Of a DNA stretch of 64,000 nt, positions 1 through 9,144 are shown one piece after another. Location of the stretch: NCBI RefSeq assembly GCF_001417815.1, contig NZ_BCFK01000035.1, forward strand, positions 26,966 through 90,965. The letters are read 5' to 3'. This DNA comes from Bifidobacterium aesculapii. GTDB lineage: Bacteria; Actinomycetota; Actinomycetes; Actinomycetales; Bifidobacteriaceae. The notes beneath the pieces are model-generated. The model made no database searches. It was not told where the DNA came from and saw only the letters and a program-made list of their open reading frames with translations. The position numbers and the translations under genes are program-made. Numbering within the stretch: position 1 is the first letter of the stretch; each line of letters begins with the position of its first letter.

Positions 1-253
1 GCCGCCGTCCGCACAAGGAACGCCTATAGGTGTTGTTGATAGTCGATTGCAAATCCGCGGCAGACCGCGGATGGATAAACCGTTATAAGAAACGTGAGTA
101 AGGAAAAGCCGGTATTTCGTTTGACATGGCTGCCGCGCATGGGCTTCCATGAGCGGGTGAACGGGACGTCCGGTGGTTTCAGGACGTATCCGAATCGAAC
201 ATTCGAACAACCGAACAACCGATCATCCGATCCAGCAGTAGAAGGAGCCGACC
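1..253. other. Upstream flank with stem-loop, no gene
   Basis: I see no supportable gene here. A perfect 8-bp inverted repeat (ATCCGCGG at 53-60, CCGCGGAT at 65-72, loop caga) may be the terminator of a gene left of the window. TTGACA at 121-126 resembles a -35 box but has no convincing -10 partner. GAAGGAG at 241-247, six bases before the ATG at 254, is the ribosome binding site of the next gene. Confidence 0.4.
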
Positions 254-1303
254 ATGACGGACCGCCGCAGCGTATTCCATGACATCGTCAACCACAAGCC
301 GACCGACGTGCCGTATCTCGTCGGCGCCTGGCAGCACCTTGTCGGTCACGAATACGGGGCCGAGGAGTTCGCTTCCGCCTACGTCGACTTCGTCCGGCGC
401 TGGGACTGGGACTGGGTGAAGATCAACCCGCGCGCCGTCTACTACGCGGAGGCCTGGGGCTCGAAATACGACAAGGACGACTACGCCGGCTTCGTGCTGC
501 CCAAGCGTGTCTCCTCCGCCATCGAGACCCCGGCCGACGTGGCCGGCATCAAGGAGCTCGATCCGGAACGCAACGAATACTTCGCCGAGGCGATCGCCGC
601 GGCCGCGCTCATCCGCCAGGGGCTTGAGGACCGCGCCGTGCTCGAAACGATCTTCTCGCCGTTGAGCGTGCTCCTGCAGATCGCCGACCTGCCGCTCTAC
701 CCGGGCGACGACTACGCGACCGGCACGCTCACCGTCAAGGAGCTCATCGACGACCAGCCCGAAGTCGCCAAGCTCGCGCTCGCCAACATCGCCCACACGC
801 TCGCCGCCTACGCCAAGGCGCTCGTGCGTCCCGCCTCCGAAGGCGGCGCCGGGCTCGACGGCGTGTTCTACGCGGTCACCGGCACGGTGAGCGAGGACTA
901 CTTCGATGCCGCCCGTTACCAGGAGTTCTCCGCGCCCTACGACCGCATCGTCATCGACGCGGTCAAGCGCGCCAACCCGCAGGCCGTCGTGCTGCTGCAC
1001 ACGTGCCGCGCCGCCTCGCACCCGAACTGGTTCGACGTGCCCGGCGTCGACGTGCTGCAGTGGGACCAGTTCCTGCCCGGCAACCCGAAGGCGGACGCCC
1101 ACTACGCGGCCGTTCCGGTGGCCGGCGCCAACTTCGAGCTGTTCGCGCCCGGCGGCGACGTCGACAAGCTGCGCGACGAGCTCAAGGAGACCATCGCGCT
1201 GCGCGAAGGCAAGCCGTTCCTGCTCGCCCCCAGCTGCACCGTGCCCACGCCCGCCACCGACGAGGCGCTCGAGGCGCTCGCCGCCACGCGCGTCACCCGA
1301 TAG
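254..1303 (+). CDS. UroD-family (MtaA-like) zinc methyltransferase homologue
   Basis: This 349-residue protein has the fold family of uroporphyrinogen decarboxylase. It carries H249-x-C251 and a distant C328, the His/Cys/Cys zinc triad of the methyltransferase branch (MtaA, CmuA and relatives) that activates a thiol, rather than the haem-pathway enzyme. No haem genes are nearby. Known family role: transfer of a methyl group from a corrinoid or methylated donor to a thiol. The acceptor here is unknown. It starts at the ATG behind GAAGGAG and lies 127 bp upstream of an ABC importer. An O-acetylhomoserine sulfhydrylase further along makes homocysteine a possible acceptor, which is inference. A 7-bp stem (TTCCGGC, 1346-1352; GCCGGAA, 1358-1364) sits in the following gap. 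Confidence 0.75.
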   Translation: MTDRRSVFHDIVNHKPTDVPYLVGAWQHLVGHEYGAEEFASAYVDFVRRWDWDWVKINPRAVYYAEAWGSKYDKDDYAGFVLPKRVSSAIETPADVAGIKELDPERNEYFAEAIAAAALIRQGLEDRAVLETIFSPLSVLLQIADLPLYPGDDYATGTLTVKELIDDQPEVAKLALANIAHTLAAYAKALVRPASEGGAGLDGVFYAVTGTVSEDYFDAARYQEFSAPYDRIVIDAVKRANPQAVVLLHTCRAASHPNWFDVPGVDVLQWDQFLPGNPKADAHYAAVPVAGANFELFAPGGDVDKLRDELKETIALREGKPFLLAPSCTVPTPATDEALEALAATRVTR

Positions 1304-1430
1304 GGCCGTGCGGCGGGAACGGCACAGCAGGAACACAGACAGACTTTCCGGCCATAAGCCGGAACATGCAGTACCACAATATCCATCCGCATCAATGCGT
1401 TCGTGATTTTCGTAAGAGAGGGGAAACATC

Positions 1431-2603
1431 ATGAAGACATCGATCATCCGCAAGGCCCTCGCGGGTCTTGTCGCCGCCGGCACGCTGCTCAGCGTGTCCG
1501 CCTGCGGCCTGCAGGGCGACGCCGCGAACTCCGGTTCCGGCTCCGACTCGGGCGACACCGTGAACATCGGCGTCATCTACCCGAAGACCGGCCAGTACGC
1601 CGAATACGGCAAGCTGTTCCAGCAGGGCTTCGACCTGGCCGTCGAGAAGGTCAACAAGGACGGCGGCGTCAAGGGCAAGAAGCTCGGTCTCAAGTACTTC
1701 GACACCCAGTCCGACGCCAAGCAGGACGCGGCCGTGGCCCCCAAGCTCGTGGCCGACAAGTCCATCATCGCCGTGGTCGGCGACTACGCCTCGCCCGCCT
1801 CCGCCGCCGCCTCGCCGACCTTCCAGCAGGCCGGCCTCGTGCACTACGGCTTCAACAACTCGGCCCCCACCTTCACCGAGACCGGCGACCACGTGTGGAC
1901 GCCGCAGATCGGCCAGGACAAGTACCAGAAGGCCAACGCTGACATCGTCGCCAAGAAGGCGAAGAAGATCTCCGTGGTCTACATCGAGAACGACTGGGGC
2001 AAGCAGGCCTACCAGTACTTCAAGGAGGAGGCCGAGAAGAACGGCACGCAGATCGTGTACGAGTCCTCCTACCTGCCCGACTCCACCGACCTGTCGCCGA
2101 TCCTGATCCCGGCGCGTGACGCCAAGCCGGACGCGGTCGTCGACATCGGCTACGGCCCGGACGGCGCGCTCGTCATCAACACGCTGCGCGACAAGCTCGG
2201 CTACACCGGCCCGTACTTCGGCGGCCAGGAGACCAAGGAGTTCCTCGACCTCGCCGGCAAGAACGCCGAAGGCGCGATCATCACCGGCTCGTTCTCCGCG
2301 ACCGGCACCAAGGACGCCAAGGCCCAGCAGTTCGTCAAGGACTTCAACGCCAAGTACGGCAACAACCCCGGCAACTTCGAGGTGACCGCCTACCAGGCGA
2401 TCATCGACCTCGCCTACGCGGCCAACAAGACCGAACCGACCCGCGAGGGCATCCAGAAGGGCCTGCAGACCGTGACCGACTTCCCGCTCTACCAGGGCAA
2501 CGGCGGCACGTTCAAGTTCAACCTCAAGAACCGCCGCGCCGACAACATCGAGCCAATCCTGCTCATCGCGAAGGACGGCAAGTTCCAGCAGTACGAAGGC
2601 TGA
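1431..2603 (+). CDS. Branched-chain amino acid-type ABC transporter substrate-binding lipoprotein
   Basis: This 390-residue protein is a periplasmic-binding-protein-like (LivJ/LivK, Peripla_BP_6) lipoprotein. The N-terminus has lysine/arginine residues, a hydrophobic stretch and the lipobox VSAC with C25, so it should be lipid-anchored outside the membrane. The mature part opens with VNIGVIYPKTGQYAEYGK, typical of the family. RBS AGAGGGG precedes the ATG. It is the first gene of the importer encoded by the next two genes. A strong hairpin separates it from the permease gene, which would leave more binding protein than membrane subunits. The ligand cannot be read from the sequence: an amino acid, an amide or a methylated compound are all possible. 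Confidence 0.9.
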   Translation: MKTSIIRKALAGLVAAGTLLSVSACGLQGDAANSGSGSDSGDTVNIGVIYPKTGQYAEYGKLFQQGFDLAVEKVNKDGGVKGKKLGLKYFDTQSDAKQDAAVAPKLVADKSIIAVVGDYASPASAAASPTFQQAGLVHYGFNNSAPTFTETGDHVWTPQIGQDKYQKANADIVAKKAKKISVVYIENDWGKQAYQYFKEEAEKNGTQIVYESSYLPDSTDLSPILIPARDAKPDAVVDIGYGPDGALVINTLRDKLGYTGPYFGGQETKEFLDLAGKNAEGAIITGSFSATGTKDAKAQQFVKDFNAKYGNNPGNFEVTAYQAIIDLAYAANKTEPTREGIQKGLQTVTDFPLYQGNGGTFKFNLKNRRADNIEPILLIAKDGKFQQYEG

Positions 2604-2623
2604 TTTCCGCGGTCTTCCCGTGT

Positions 2624-2671
2624 CCCGCCACGGCACCGTCACGCCCTGACGCGTGGCCGTGCCGTGGCGGG
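2624..2671 (+). terminator. Hairpin between binding protein and permease genes
   Basis: There is a perfect 13-bp stem (CCCGCCACGGCAC at 2624-2636, GTGCCGTGGCGGG at 2659-2671) with a 22-base loop and no T tract. It lies 20 bases after the binding-protein stop codon. It probably stabilises or partly terminates that transcript. Confidence 0.55.
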
Positions 2672-2711
2672 CCGTGGGAGGGCCATCGTAGATCGAGAAT
2701 AGGTAGAGACA

Positions 2712-4526
2712 ATGTTTGACGTACTTTTCGCCGGAGTGATCCATGGCAGCGCCTACGCGCTGGTCGCGGTCGGCATGTCGCTGATCTTCGGCGTCACCAA
2801 CGTGGCCAACTTCGCCCAGGGATCCATCGTCGCGGTCGGCATGATGACCGCATGGTGGCTCGGCACCACCGCAGGCTGGGGCATCGTGCCCACATTCATC
2901 GCCGTGATCGTGGTCACCGGCCTGCTCGGCCTCGTCATGAACGTGGCCGTCATCGCGCCGCTCGAAGGGCGCAAGCCCATTGCCGCGCTGCTCGCCACCA
3001 TCGGCGTCGGCCAGGTGCTCGACAACGGCCTGCAGATGATCTTCGGGCCGCAGACCCGCCCCTTCCCGAAGCTGCTGCCCACCTACAACCTCCAATTCGC
3101 CGGCGTCCGCTTCGGCACCTCCGACGTGGTGATGGTCATTCTCGCCATCGTCTCCATGCTCGGCCTGTGGGCGTTCCTCAAATACGGCAAGTCCGGCCAG
3201 GCGATCCGCTCCACCTCGCAGGATCCGGAGGCCGCATTGCAGATGGGCATCCCCGTGAAGACCATCCGCAACCTGTCCTTCGTGATCGGCTCCGTGCTCG
3301 CAGGCGTCTCCGGCATCTTCGTCGGCCTGTTCAACGCCAACATCAACCCGATGAACGGTGGCACCATCGGCATGACCGCGTTCGTCGCGGCCACCATCGG
3401 CGGTCTCGGCTCCATCCCGGGCGCCGTGGTCGGTGGCCTCGTGCTCGGCGTCGTCGAGGCGTTTGGCATCTCACTGTTCGGCGACGGCGCGCACGACCTC
3501 ATCACGTTCGGCGCGCTGCTCATCATCCTTATCCTCAAGCCGCAGGGCCTGCTCGGGCCGAAGAACGACGTCAAGTCCGAACCGCTCACCGGCACGTTCC
3601 TCGGCGGCGGACGCCCCATCGAACTGCCGTGGTGGGGCAACCTCATCGGCGCCGTCGCGCTGCTCGCCACCCCGTTCTTCTTCTCCGACTACCTCGCCGG
3701 CGTGGGCACGCAGGTCGCCATCTACGCGATCGCCGCCGTCGGCCTGACCATGATCTCCGGCTCCGCGGGCCAGACGATCCTCGGCATGGCTGGACCGTTC
3801 GCGGTCGGCGCCTACGCCTCCGCGTTGCTCACCACCCAGGCGCACTGGCCGTTCCTCGCCGCCCTCCTCGCGGCCGGCGTCATCGCCGCCGTCGCCGCCA
3901 GCATCCTCACGTTCCCCGTGTGGAAGCTGTCCGGCCACTACGTCGCGATCGCCACCATCGGCGTGGGCGCCGTCATGGTCGCCATCATCCGTCTCGCCGA
4001 GCCCATCACCAAGGGTTCGCTCGGCATCCAGGGCATCCCGTTCCCCAAGGTGTTCGGCTTCACCCTGTACACGCAGCAGATGATGTACCTGCTCGACATC
4101 ATCGTGCTCCTGCTCACGCTCGTCGTCGTCACCCGCCTGCGCTCCACGCATCTGGGCCGCGTGTTCGAGGCCGTCGGCTCCGACCGCGAAGCCTCCGAGG
4201 CGCTGAGCATCCGCACCGGCGCATACAAGGCGCTCGCCTACGCGCTGGCCACGTTCTTCGCCGGCCTCGCGGGCTCCCTGCTCGCCCACCAGTACACGTA
4301 CATCGACCCGACCATCTTCAACTCGAACATGTCGATCCTGATCCTGACGATCATCGTGCTCGGCGGCATGAACTCGCCGATCGGCGCGCTCATCGGCTCC
4401 GTGATCCTCATCGGGGCGCCCGAGCTGCTGCGTTTCGCCACCGACGCGCGCATTCTCCTGTACGGCGTGCTGCTCGTCCTCGTCATCCTGTTCCGTCCGC
4501 AGGGCCTGTTCGCCCGGAAAGCCTGA
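2712..4526 (+). CDS. Fused LivH-LivM ABC transporter permease
   Basis: At 604 residues this is twice the usual permease length. Residues 1 to about 285 match LivH (start MFDVLFAGVIHGSAYALVAV, end LKPQGLLGPK). A linker follows at about 285-300, and residues 300-604 match LivM (AIAAVGLTMISGSAGQTILG, end LFRPQGLFARK). Both halves are hydrophobic throughout, with roughly 8 and 9-10 membrane segments. The two permeases of a Liv-type importer are thus made as one chain. The stop codon TGA abuts the GTG start of the ATPase gene, so the two genes are translationally coupled. Confidence 0.9.
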   Translation: MFDVLFAGVIHGSAYALVAVGMSLIFGVTNVANFAQGSIVAVGMMTAWWLGTTAGWGIVPTFIAVIVVTGLLGLVMNVAVIAPLEGRKPIAALLATIGVGQVLDNGLQMIFGPQTRPFPKLLPTYNLQFAGVRFGTSDVVMVILAIVSMLGLWAFLKYGKSGQAIRSTSQDPEAALQMGIPVKTIRNLSFVIGSVLAGVSGIFVGLFNANINPMNGGTIGMTAFVAATIGGLGSIPGAVVGGLVLGVVEAFGISLFGDGAHDLITFGALLIILILKPQGLLGPKNDVKSEPLTGTFLGGGRPIELPWWGNLIGAVALLATPFFFSDYLAGVGTQVAIYAIAAVGLTMISGSAGQTILGMAGPFAVGAYASALLTTQAHWPFLAALLAAGVIAAVAASILTFPVWKLSGHYVAIATIGVGAVMVAIIRLAEPITKGSLGIQGIPFPKVFGFTLYTQQMMYLLDIIVLLLTLVVVTRLRSTHLGRVFEAVGSDREASEALSIRTGAYKALAYALATFFAGLAGSLLAHQYTYIDPTIFNSNMSILILTIIVLGGMNSPIGALIGSVILIGAPELLRFATDARILLYGVLLVLVILFRPQGLFARKA

Positions 4527-6392
4527 GTGCCAGCCATGACCGAAAACACCACCGTGGCCGCAAACATCGCCGAAGAGCCGTTCTCCACCGTCGACGCCCT
4601 CACCGGCATCGACATCACCAACGAGCGCCTCACCGACACGGCCGCGCTCGCCGAATACGCGGAGAAGCACCGCAAGGCCGTGCTCGACGCGCCCGTCGTA
4701 CTGCGTGTGCGCGACCTCGACAAGTCGTTCGAGGGACTGCACGCGGTGAACAAGGTCTCCTTCGACCTGCACCGCGGCGAAGTCATCTCCATCATCGGGC
4801 CCAACGGCTCCGGCAAGTCGACCACCATCAACCTGATCTCCGGGTTCCTCGAACCGGATTCCGGCATCATCGACCTTGACGACGAGCCGGTCGCCGGCTA
4901 CCCGTCGTCCGAAATGTCCGAACGCGGCGTGGCGCGCACGTTCCAGAACGGCCGCGTGTTCGGCGCGCTCACCGTCGACGAGAACATCAACCTCGGCTAC
5001 CACAAGCGCCTGCGCGCCGCCCGCCCGTTCAAGAACCTGCAGCGCTACCCGATCGTGCGATGGCTGCCGTTGCTGGCCGAAACCGGCGTGGCGCTCATCC
5101 CCGGGCCGAAGGCGCGCAAGGAGGCCAAGGAGGTCGATATCCGCGTCGGCCGCGAGATCGACCGTTTCCGCGAACGTCTCGGCAACCGCCGCAACGACTA
5201 CGCGTACACGCTCTCCTACGCGAACCGCCGCCGCACCGAAATCGCACGCGCCCACATCAGCGAGCCGAAGCTGCTGCTCCTCGACGAGCCCACGGCCGGC
5301 ATGAACCAGTCCGAGACGGCCGAAGTGCTCCAACAGCTGCAATACCTCAAGGCGCAAGGGCACACGATCCTGCTCGTCGAGCACAAGATCGAACTCGTCA
5401 CCGCACTGTCCGACCGCGTCATCGCGATGGACGGCGGCCGCATCATCGCCGAGGGCGCGCCGGACGACGTGCGCAACGCGCCGCAGGTCGTCGAGGCGTA
5501 CCTCGGCAAACGCCGCGAGATCAACCACACGCGCGTCTCCGGGCAGAGCAACGTGCTCGCCATGCAGAACGCCATCGAATCCGACGACGCCTCCGGGCCT
5601 CTCGCCACGGTGGAGGAGCAAGACGCCGACCTCGAACAGGACAAGAGCGAAGCCGTCAAGGCCGACAAGTCCGCCCTGCTCGCGCTCGACGACGTCAACG
5701 TGTTCTACGGGCAGGTGCACGCGCTGCAGAACGTGTCCATCCGCGTGCCGAAAGGCGCCATCGTCTCGCTGCTCGGCGGCAACGCGTCCGGCAAATCCAC
5801 GACGATGAAGACGATCCTCGGCATCAACCATCCGAAGACCGGCTCGCTGTGGTACGAGGGACAGGACATCACGAAACTGTCCACGCGCAAACGCGTCGAG
5901 ACCGGCATCGCGGCCGTGCCCGAGGCCCGCCGCGTGTTCCCGCAGATGACCGTCGAGGAGAACCTGCTCTCCGGCGCCTACACGCGGCACGACAGGGGCG
6001 GCATCGCCACCGACCTGGAGGCCATGTACGAGCGGTTCCCGCGTCTGAAGGAACGCCGCACGCAGCAGGCCGGCACCATGTCCGGCGGCGAACAGCAGAT
6101 GCTCGCGTTCGCCCGCGCGCTGATGAGCAAACCGAAGATCATCTGCATGGACGAACCCACGATGGGCCTGTCGCCCAAACTCGTCGAGGACGTGCTCGAG
6201 CAGATCGCCAGACTGCGCGACGAACTCGGCGTCTCCGTGCTCATGGTCGAACAGCAGGCAGAACTGGCGTTGTCCATCGCCGATTACGGCTACGTGCTGC
6301 AGAACGGGCGCATCCGCCTGCACGGCAAGGCGTCCGACCTGCTCGGCAACGAGAAAGTGCAGGAAGCGTACCTGGGAGGGGCGAAACAGTGA
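4527..6392 (+). CDS. Fused LivG-LivF ABC transporter ATPase
   Basis: This 621-residue protein holds two ABC cassettes. The first has Walker A GPNGSGKST near residue 91, a degenerate signature (LSYANRRRTEIA, not LSGGQ) and Walker B LLLLDEP, and is LivG-like. After a charged linker rich in Asp and Glu (about 350-380), the second has Walker A GGNASGKST near 417, signature MSGGEQQ and Walker B IICMDEP, and is LivF-like. An unusual extension of about 55 residues precedes the first cassette. The start is GTG 4527 directly after the permease stop; ATG 4536 is an alternative. It powers the fused permease encoded just upstream. Confidence 0.9.
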   Translation: MPAMTENTTVAANIAEEPFSTVDALTGIDITNERLTDTAALAEYAEKHRKAVLDAPVVLRVRDLDKSFEGLHAVNKVSFDLHRGEVISIIGPNGSGKSTTINLISGFLEPDSGIIDLDDEPVAGYPSSEMSERGVARTFQNGRVFGALTVDENINLGYHKRLRAARPFKNLQRYPIVRWLPLLAETGVALIPGPKARKEAKEVDIRVGREIDRFRERLGNRRNDYAYTLSYANRRRTEIARAHISEPKLLLLDEPTAGMNQSETAEVLQQLQYLKAQGHTILLVEHKIELVTALSDRVIAMDGGRIIAEGAPDDVRNAPQVVEAYLGKRREINHTRVSGQSNVLAMQNAIESDDASGPLATVEEQDADLEQDKSEAVKADKSALLALDDVNVFYGQVHALQNVSIRVPKGAIVSLLGGNASGKSTTMKTILGINHPKTGSLWYEGQDITKLSTRKRVETGIAAVPEARRVFPQMTVEENLLSGAYTRHDRGGIATDLEAMYERFPRLKERRTQQAGTMSGGEQQMLAFARALMSKPKIICMDEPTMGLSPKLVEDVLEQIARLRDELGVSVLMVEQQAELALSIADYGYVLQNGRIRLHGKASDLLGNEKVQEAYLGGAKQ

Positions 6393-7624
6393 CCGCAACG
6401 ACCGCAACGACCGCAACGAACGCGCAGCCGCTGGAGTCCGAACTGCTCGAGCATTACCGCTGGTTCCACCGCCACCCCGAACCCTCCTACGAGGAGTTCG
6501 CCACCACGGCGCGACTGCGCGGCATCCTCGAGTCGCACGGCATCGAGATTCTCGACTCGGGATTGAAGACCGGGCTCGTGGCCGTGGTGCGCGGCGCGCT
6601 TCCCGGGCCGGTCGTGGCCATCCGCGGCGACATCGACGGACTGCCCATCACCGAGAACACCGGACTGCCGTACGCCTCCGAGAACGAGGGGCTCATGCAT
6701 GGCTGCGGCCACGACTTCAACATGACGGTGGCGGTCGGCGCCGCCATCCTGCTGCAGGAACGCCGCGACACGTTGCACGGCACCGTCAAGGTCATCCTGC
6801 AGCCGGCCGAGGAGGGCAAAGCCACCAAGGAACGCCCCACCGGAGCCGTGCAGGTGCTCGACACGGGCGTGCTCGACGATGTGCAGGCGTTCTTCGGCAC
6901 GCACGACTGGCCCGGCGAGACCGGCGCCATCTCCATCCGCGAAGGCGGCCTGACCGGCGCGGTCGACAAATTCCAGGCGACCATCCACGGCTCGGGGTCG
7001 CATGCCGCCGAACCACAGCACGGCGTCGACCCGATCACCGTGCTCGGCGCCGTATTGCAGGGACTGCAGGCGGTGACCGCGCGCAACCTCGACCCGGTCA
7101 ACCCGCGAGTGCTGTCCGTCACGCACGTGGAGGCGGGCAGCACGTGGAACGTGATCCCGTCCACCGCGTTCCTCGAAGGCACCGTGCGCACCACCGAACC
7201 GGCCGACCGCGAAGCGGCCAAGGATCGGGCGGTCGCCATCATCGAACGCACTGCGGAGGCATACGGTGCCACCGCCGAAGTGAGCTGGTTCTTCGGTTCG
7301 CCCTCCGTCGTCAACGATCCGGCGTGGTCGCGGTTCGGCCGCCGCGTCGCCGGGGACGAAGGCATCGCCGTAACCGAAGACCGCCCGCAGCTCGGCGGCG
7401 AGGACTTCTCCTACTATCTGCAACGGGTTCCCGGTCTGTTCGTGCACGTCGGCGCCGGCGACGCCGGAGCCTCGCACACGCCCACGTTCCGCCCCGACCC
7501 GGCGGCCATCTGGCCCGGCGTGCGGTTCCTCGCAGCGTTGGCGGCACGCGCCACCGAGGAATGGGACACGGTTTCCCCCGAGATATCACACGAGATATCA
7601 CCCGAAACGGCGAAACGCGCCTGA
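6389..7624 (+). CDS. M20 family amidohydrolase/metallopeptidase
   Basis: This is a 411-residue M20D-type (hippurate or IAA-amino-acid hydrolase-like) enzyme. Metal-site motifs are visible: GCGHDFNMT, RGDIDGLPI, QPAEEG and GSHAAEPQHG. Expected reaction: hydrolysis of an N-acyl amino acid or similar amide in the cytoplasm, using two metal ions. It starts at GTG 6389, overlapping the ATPase stop by four bases (GTGA), with GGGAGGGG upstream, so it belongs to the importer operon and probably processes the imported substrate. The codons after the start repeat the 9-mer ACCGCAACG three times, giving a Thr/Ala-rich N-terminus. The substrate is unknown. Confidence 0.85.
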   Translation: MTATTATTATNAQPLESELLEHYRWFHRHPEPSYEEFATTARLRGILESHGIEILDSGLKTGLVAVVRGALPGPVVAIRGDIDGLPITENTGLPYASENEGLMHGCGHDFNMTVAVGAAILLQERRDTLHGTVKVILQPAEEGKATKERPTGAVQVLDTGVLDDVQAFFGTHDWPGETGAISIREGGLTGAVDKFQATIHGSGSHAAEPQHGVDPITVLGAVLQGLQAVTARNLDPVNPRVLSVTHVEAGSTWNVIPSTAFLEGTVRTTEPADREAAKDRAVAIIERTAEAYGATAEVSWFFGSPSVVNDPAWSRFGRRVAGDEGIAVTEDRPQLGGEDFSYYLQRVPGLFVHVGAGDAGASHTPTFRPDPAAIWPGVRFLAALAARATEEWDTVSPEISHEISPETAKRA

Positions 7625-7684
7625 GCCGGCTTGCGCCCGGCGTATCAGCTATGCCGATACCGCACGATAACCAGCACCTGTACC

Positions 7685-7711
7685 ACGGGGCACGTGTCGC
7701 ACGTGCCCCGT
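7685..7711. promoter_or_regulatory. Perfect inverted repeat ahead of the sulfhydrylase gene
   Basis: The arms are ACGGGGCACGT (7685-7695) and ACGTGCCCCGT (7701-7711) with a 5-base loop. There is no T tract, and it lies 43 bases before the ATG of the sulfhydrylase gene. It may be a regulator binding site or an intrinsic terminator of the preceding operon; the sequence does not decide. Confidence 0.45.
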
Positions 7712-7753
7712 TCCTACACTGTTGACCAAATACGGACTCCAAAGGGGAATATC

Positions 7754-9049
7754 ATGACGCAAGCCTTCGCGACAGCGGCCATCCATGCCGGCTACGACCG
7801 GTTCCAGCACGACGATGCGGTAAGCACGCCCATCTACGCCTCCGCAGCGTTCGACATGGAAAGCGCCGTGCGCGGCGACGCGCTGGCCGCGGGGGAGACC
7901 ACTGGATTCTCGTATTCGCGCGTGGCCAACCCCACCGTCGACGCGCTCGAGCGCCGCATCGCCGCGCTCGAGGGCGGCGTCGGCGCGGTCGCCGTGGCCT
8001 CCGGCATGGCGGCCGTCTCGTTCGCTCTGCTGTGCGCCGCCGAAGAGGGCGGTCGCATCATCTCCCCCTCGAACCTGTACGGCGCGTCCGTCGACGCGAT
8101 GGAAAGTTTCTTCCCGCACTTCGGCGTGCACACCGATTTCGTGAAGAACATCAACGACCTTGACGAGGTCGCCTCGAAGATCGGTCCGGACACGCGCGCC
8201 ATCTTCGCCGAATCCGTGGCGAACCCCTCCACCGAGATCACCGATCTCGAACCATTGGCGAAGCTCGCGCACGAGCACGGTCTGCCGCTCATCGTCGACA
8301 ACACCGTGCCGACGCCCTACCTGCTGCGCCCCATCGAATTCGGTGCGGACATTGTCGTGCACTCCACCACGAAGGGCATCACCGGGCATGGCAACGCGAT
8401 CGGCGGTGTGGTGGTGGACGCCGGCAGGTTCGACTGGGCGAACGGCCGGTTCCCGCATTTCACCGCGAACGAGCAGGTCATCAGCGACGAGCGCGGCGGC
8501 GTGGAGCACAGCTTCGCCGAACGGTTCGGCAACGAGGCGTTCATCCGCCGCGTGCGCATCAAGTACCTGCGCACGTTCGGCGCGGTGCCCAGCCCGTTCA
8601 ACGCGTACCTGTCGCTCGTCGGCTTGGAGACGCTGCCGCAGCGCGTGGCACGCGAGGTCGAGACCGCCACCGCGGTCGCCAGGCACCTGACGCGCGCGCC
8701 GCATGTCGTCAAGGTCAATTATTCCGGACTCGGCAACACGCCCCAGTTCGATCTGCTGCCGAAATACCTGCCGAAGGGCGTCGGCACGATCCTGTCATTC
8801 CTCGTCGACGGCGACGAAAGCAACGTGCGCCGCATCCTCGACGGCACGAAGGTCTTCTCCTACGTGCCGAACATCGGCGACGCGCGTTCGCTCATCGTCG
8901 ACCCTGCGCGCATCACGCATCGCGAGGTGCCGGCCGAGTACCGTCTCGCCGCGGGCGTGACGGACAACCTCATCCGCCTGTCCATCGGACTGGAGGATGC
9001 GGACGACCTCATCGCCGACCTCGATCAGGCCATCGCCGGCGCGTACTGA
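7754..9049 (+). CDS. metY: O-acetylhomoserine sulfhydrylase (Cys/Met metabolism PLP enzyme)
   Basis: This 431-residue protein belongs to the Cys/Met metabolism PLP-dependent family. The motif HSTTKGITGHG places the PLP lysine at K207, and SRVANPT and the long C-terminal domain fit O-acetylhomoserine (thiol)-lyase better than cystathionine gamma-synthase, which is shorter. Expected reaction: O-acetylhomoserine plus sulfide or methanethiol gives homocysteine or methionine. The start is the ATG after AAAGGGG (7741-7747). It follows the importer/amidohydrolase operon by 129 bp, with a palindrome between, so co-regulation with methionine supply is plausible. Cystathionine synthase activity cannot be excluded from sequence. 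Confidence 0.85.
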   Translation: MTQAFATAAIHAGYDRFQHDDAVSTPIYASAAFDMESAVRGDALAAGETTGFSYSRVANPTVDALERRIAALEGGVGAVAVASGMAAVSFALLCAAEEGGRIISPSNLYGASVDAMESFFPHFGVHTDFVKNINDLDEVASKIGPDTRAIFAESVANPSTEITDLEPLAKLAHEHGLPLIVDNTVPTPYLLRPIEFGADIVVHSTTKGITGHGNAIGGVVVDAGRFDWANGRFPHFTANEQVISDERGGVEHSFAERFGNEAFIRRVRIKYLRTFGAVPSPFNAYLSLVGLETLPQRVAREVETATAVARHLTRAPHVVKVNYSGLGNTPQFDLLPKYLPKGVGTILSFLVDGDESNVRRILDGTKVFSYVPNIGDARSLIVDPARITHREVPAEYRLAAGVTDNLIRLSIGLEDADDLIADLDQAIAGAY

Positions 9050-9144
9050 CGCCCGCATGCCGTGCGCGGGGCCGCCTCCGCGCGTACAGTAGGCGTACGG
9101 TAGGTGAACGCGACGAGATGGACAACAGGGGGAGTGCGGCGAAC

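Noticed and set aside
254..1303. Haem-pathway uroporphyrinogen decarboxylase
   Set aside because: The HxC…C zinc triad belongs to the methyltransferase branch, and no other haem gene is present.
3471..6416. Very long reading frames opposite real genes, such as 3471-6416, 13853-16756 and 54836-58051 on the minus strand
   Set aside because: They mirror recognised genes in GC-rich DNA, are Arg/Ala/Gly/Val/His-heavy and have no homology I can see.
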